DNA of 5,374 bases, taken from NCBI GenBank assembly GCA_958414155.1, contig CATYWI010000116.1:1-5374 (forward strand), read 5' to 3'. This document shows positions 5,204-5,374 of the stretch, piece after piece. The DNA is from an uncultured Anaerotruncus sp. Lineage in GTDB: Bacteria > Bacillota_A > Clostridia > Oscillospirales > CAG-272. The notes under the pieces were generated by a model, which saw only the letters and a list, made by a program, of their open reading frames with translations, had not been told where the DNA came from and did not search any database. Position 1 is the stretch's first letter, and each line of letters opens with the position of its first letter. A program made the position numbers and the translations under genes.

Positions 5204-5374
5204 TTGAGTGAGATACCCGGCGCACTGCTTGAGGCGCTTATCGACACCGCCAAGCTGTTGCCGATACTTTTTCTGACATATCTTGCGATGGAGGCGATCG
5301 AGCATTACGCGGGCGAGCGCACATACGCATGAATAAAAAAGGCGCGGGGAGCGGGACCGCTTCTCGGAGCTCTT
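5204..5374 (+). pseudogene. N-terminal part of a 10-TM heavy-metal exporter-like gene, apparently disrupted, cut by window end
   Basis: A frame starting at TTG 5204, with AGAGGT at 5190-5195 and an 8-nt spacer, reads LSEIPGALLEALIDTAKLLP, then ILFLTYLAMEAIEHYAGERTYA. This strongly resembles the N-terminus of Clostridia membrane proteins annotated as putative arsenic/manganese or 10-TM heavy-metal exporters (ArsP_2-like): an amphipathic start, a first membrane segment ending LMExxEH, and a GER motif. TGA then stops the frame at 5330-5332, where relatives, as I recall them, have Trp or another residue before an (I/V)xxAGRxGPL segment. Downstream, GPLLGAL is legible only one frame away (from about 5341), which would need one A fewer in the A6 run at 5335-5340. 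Both a nonsense codon and a frame break are therefore suggested within 170 bp. Alternatively this is a 42-codon membrane peptide, which I consider less likely. The family call is moderate because only the first ~60 residues are visible. Confidence 0.6.

Noticed and set aside
5330..5332. TGA as a recoded tryptophan codon or selenocysteine
   Set aside because: TGA ends three genes in this window and a frame break follows within a few codons; no selenocysteine insertion context is evident.

Overview
The window looks like chromosomal DNA of a Gram-positive anaerobe of the class Clostridia, probably an uncultured gut member of the Oscillospirales/Christensenellales type. This is inferred from strong AAGGAGG-type ribosome binding sites, a textbook sigma-A promoter (TTGACA, 17 bp, TAAAAT), moderately GC-rich coding DNA that still uses ATA for isoleucine freely, and proteins that resemble Clostridia families. 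UGA is used as a normal stop. No RNA gene, CRISPR array, transposase or phage gene is visible.

Layout, all genes on the + strand. Bases 1-246 are the 3' end of an unrecognised gene. It is followed after 23 nt by an intact sugar phosphate isomerase/epimerase-like TIM-barrel gene (270-1139), probably in the same operon. Bases 1140-1616 hold no gene but are full of structure: two degenerate ~68-bp tandem units with small hairpins, a strong Rho-independent terminator (1314-1348), a run of short palindromes each followed by ATATCAC (1381-1516), and a promoter framed by an 11-bp inverted repeat (1521-1576). This promoter starts a second transcription unit: a TetR-family regulator (1617-2153), a GT4 glycosyltransferase (2182-3324), a broken PlsC-like acyltransferase (3439-3867), a second GT4 glycosyltransferase (3904-5172) and the beginning of a probable 10-TM heavy-metal exporter-like gene (5204 to the window end), which also appears disrupted.

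Two glycosyltransferases with an acyltransferase point to assembly of a membrane glycolipid or similar envelope lipid, possibly under autoregulation by the TetR protein. The acyltransferase has lost its catalytic NHX4D block through an internal deletion and has further frame breaks, so the set is no longer complete here. The most unusual signals are non-coding: the palindrome/ATATCAC array, of which a second, shorter member lies between the first glycosyltransferase and the acyltransferase pseudogene, and the tandem structured repeat before the terminator. I see no clear case for a wholly new enzymatic system; the repeat family and the repeated A-tract frame breaks deserve the closest look.
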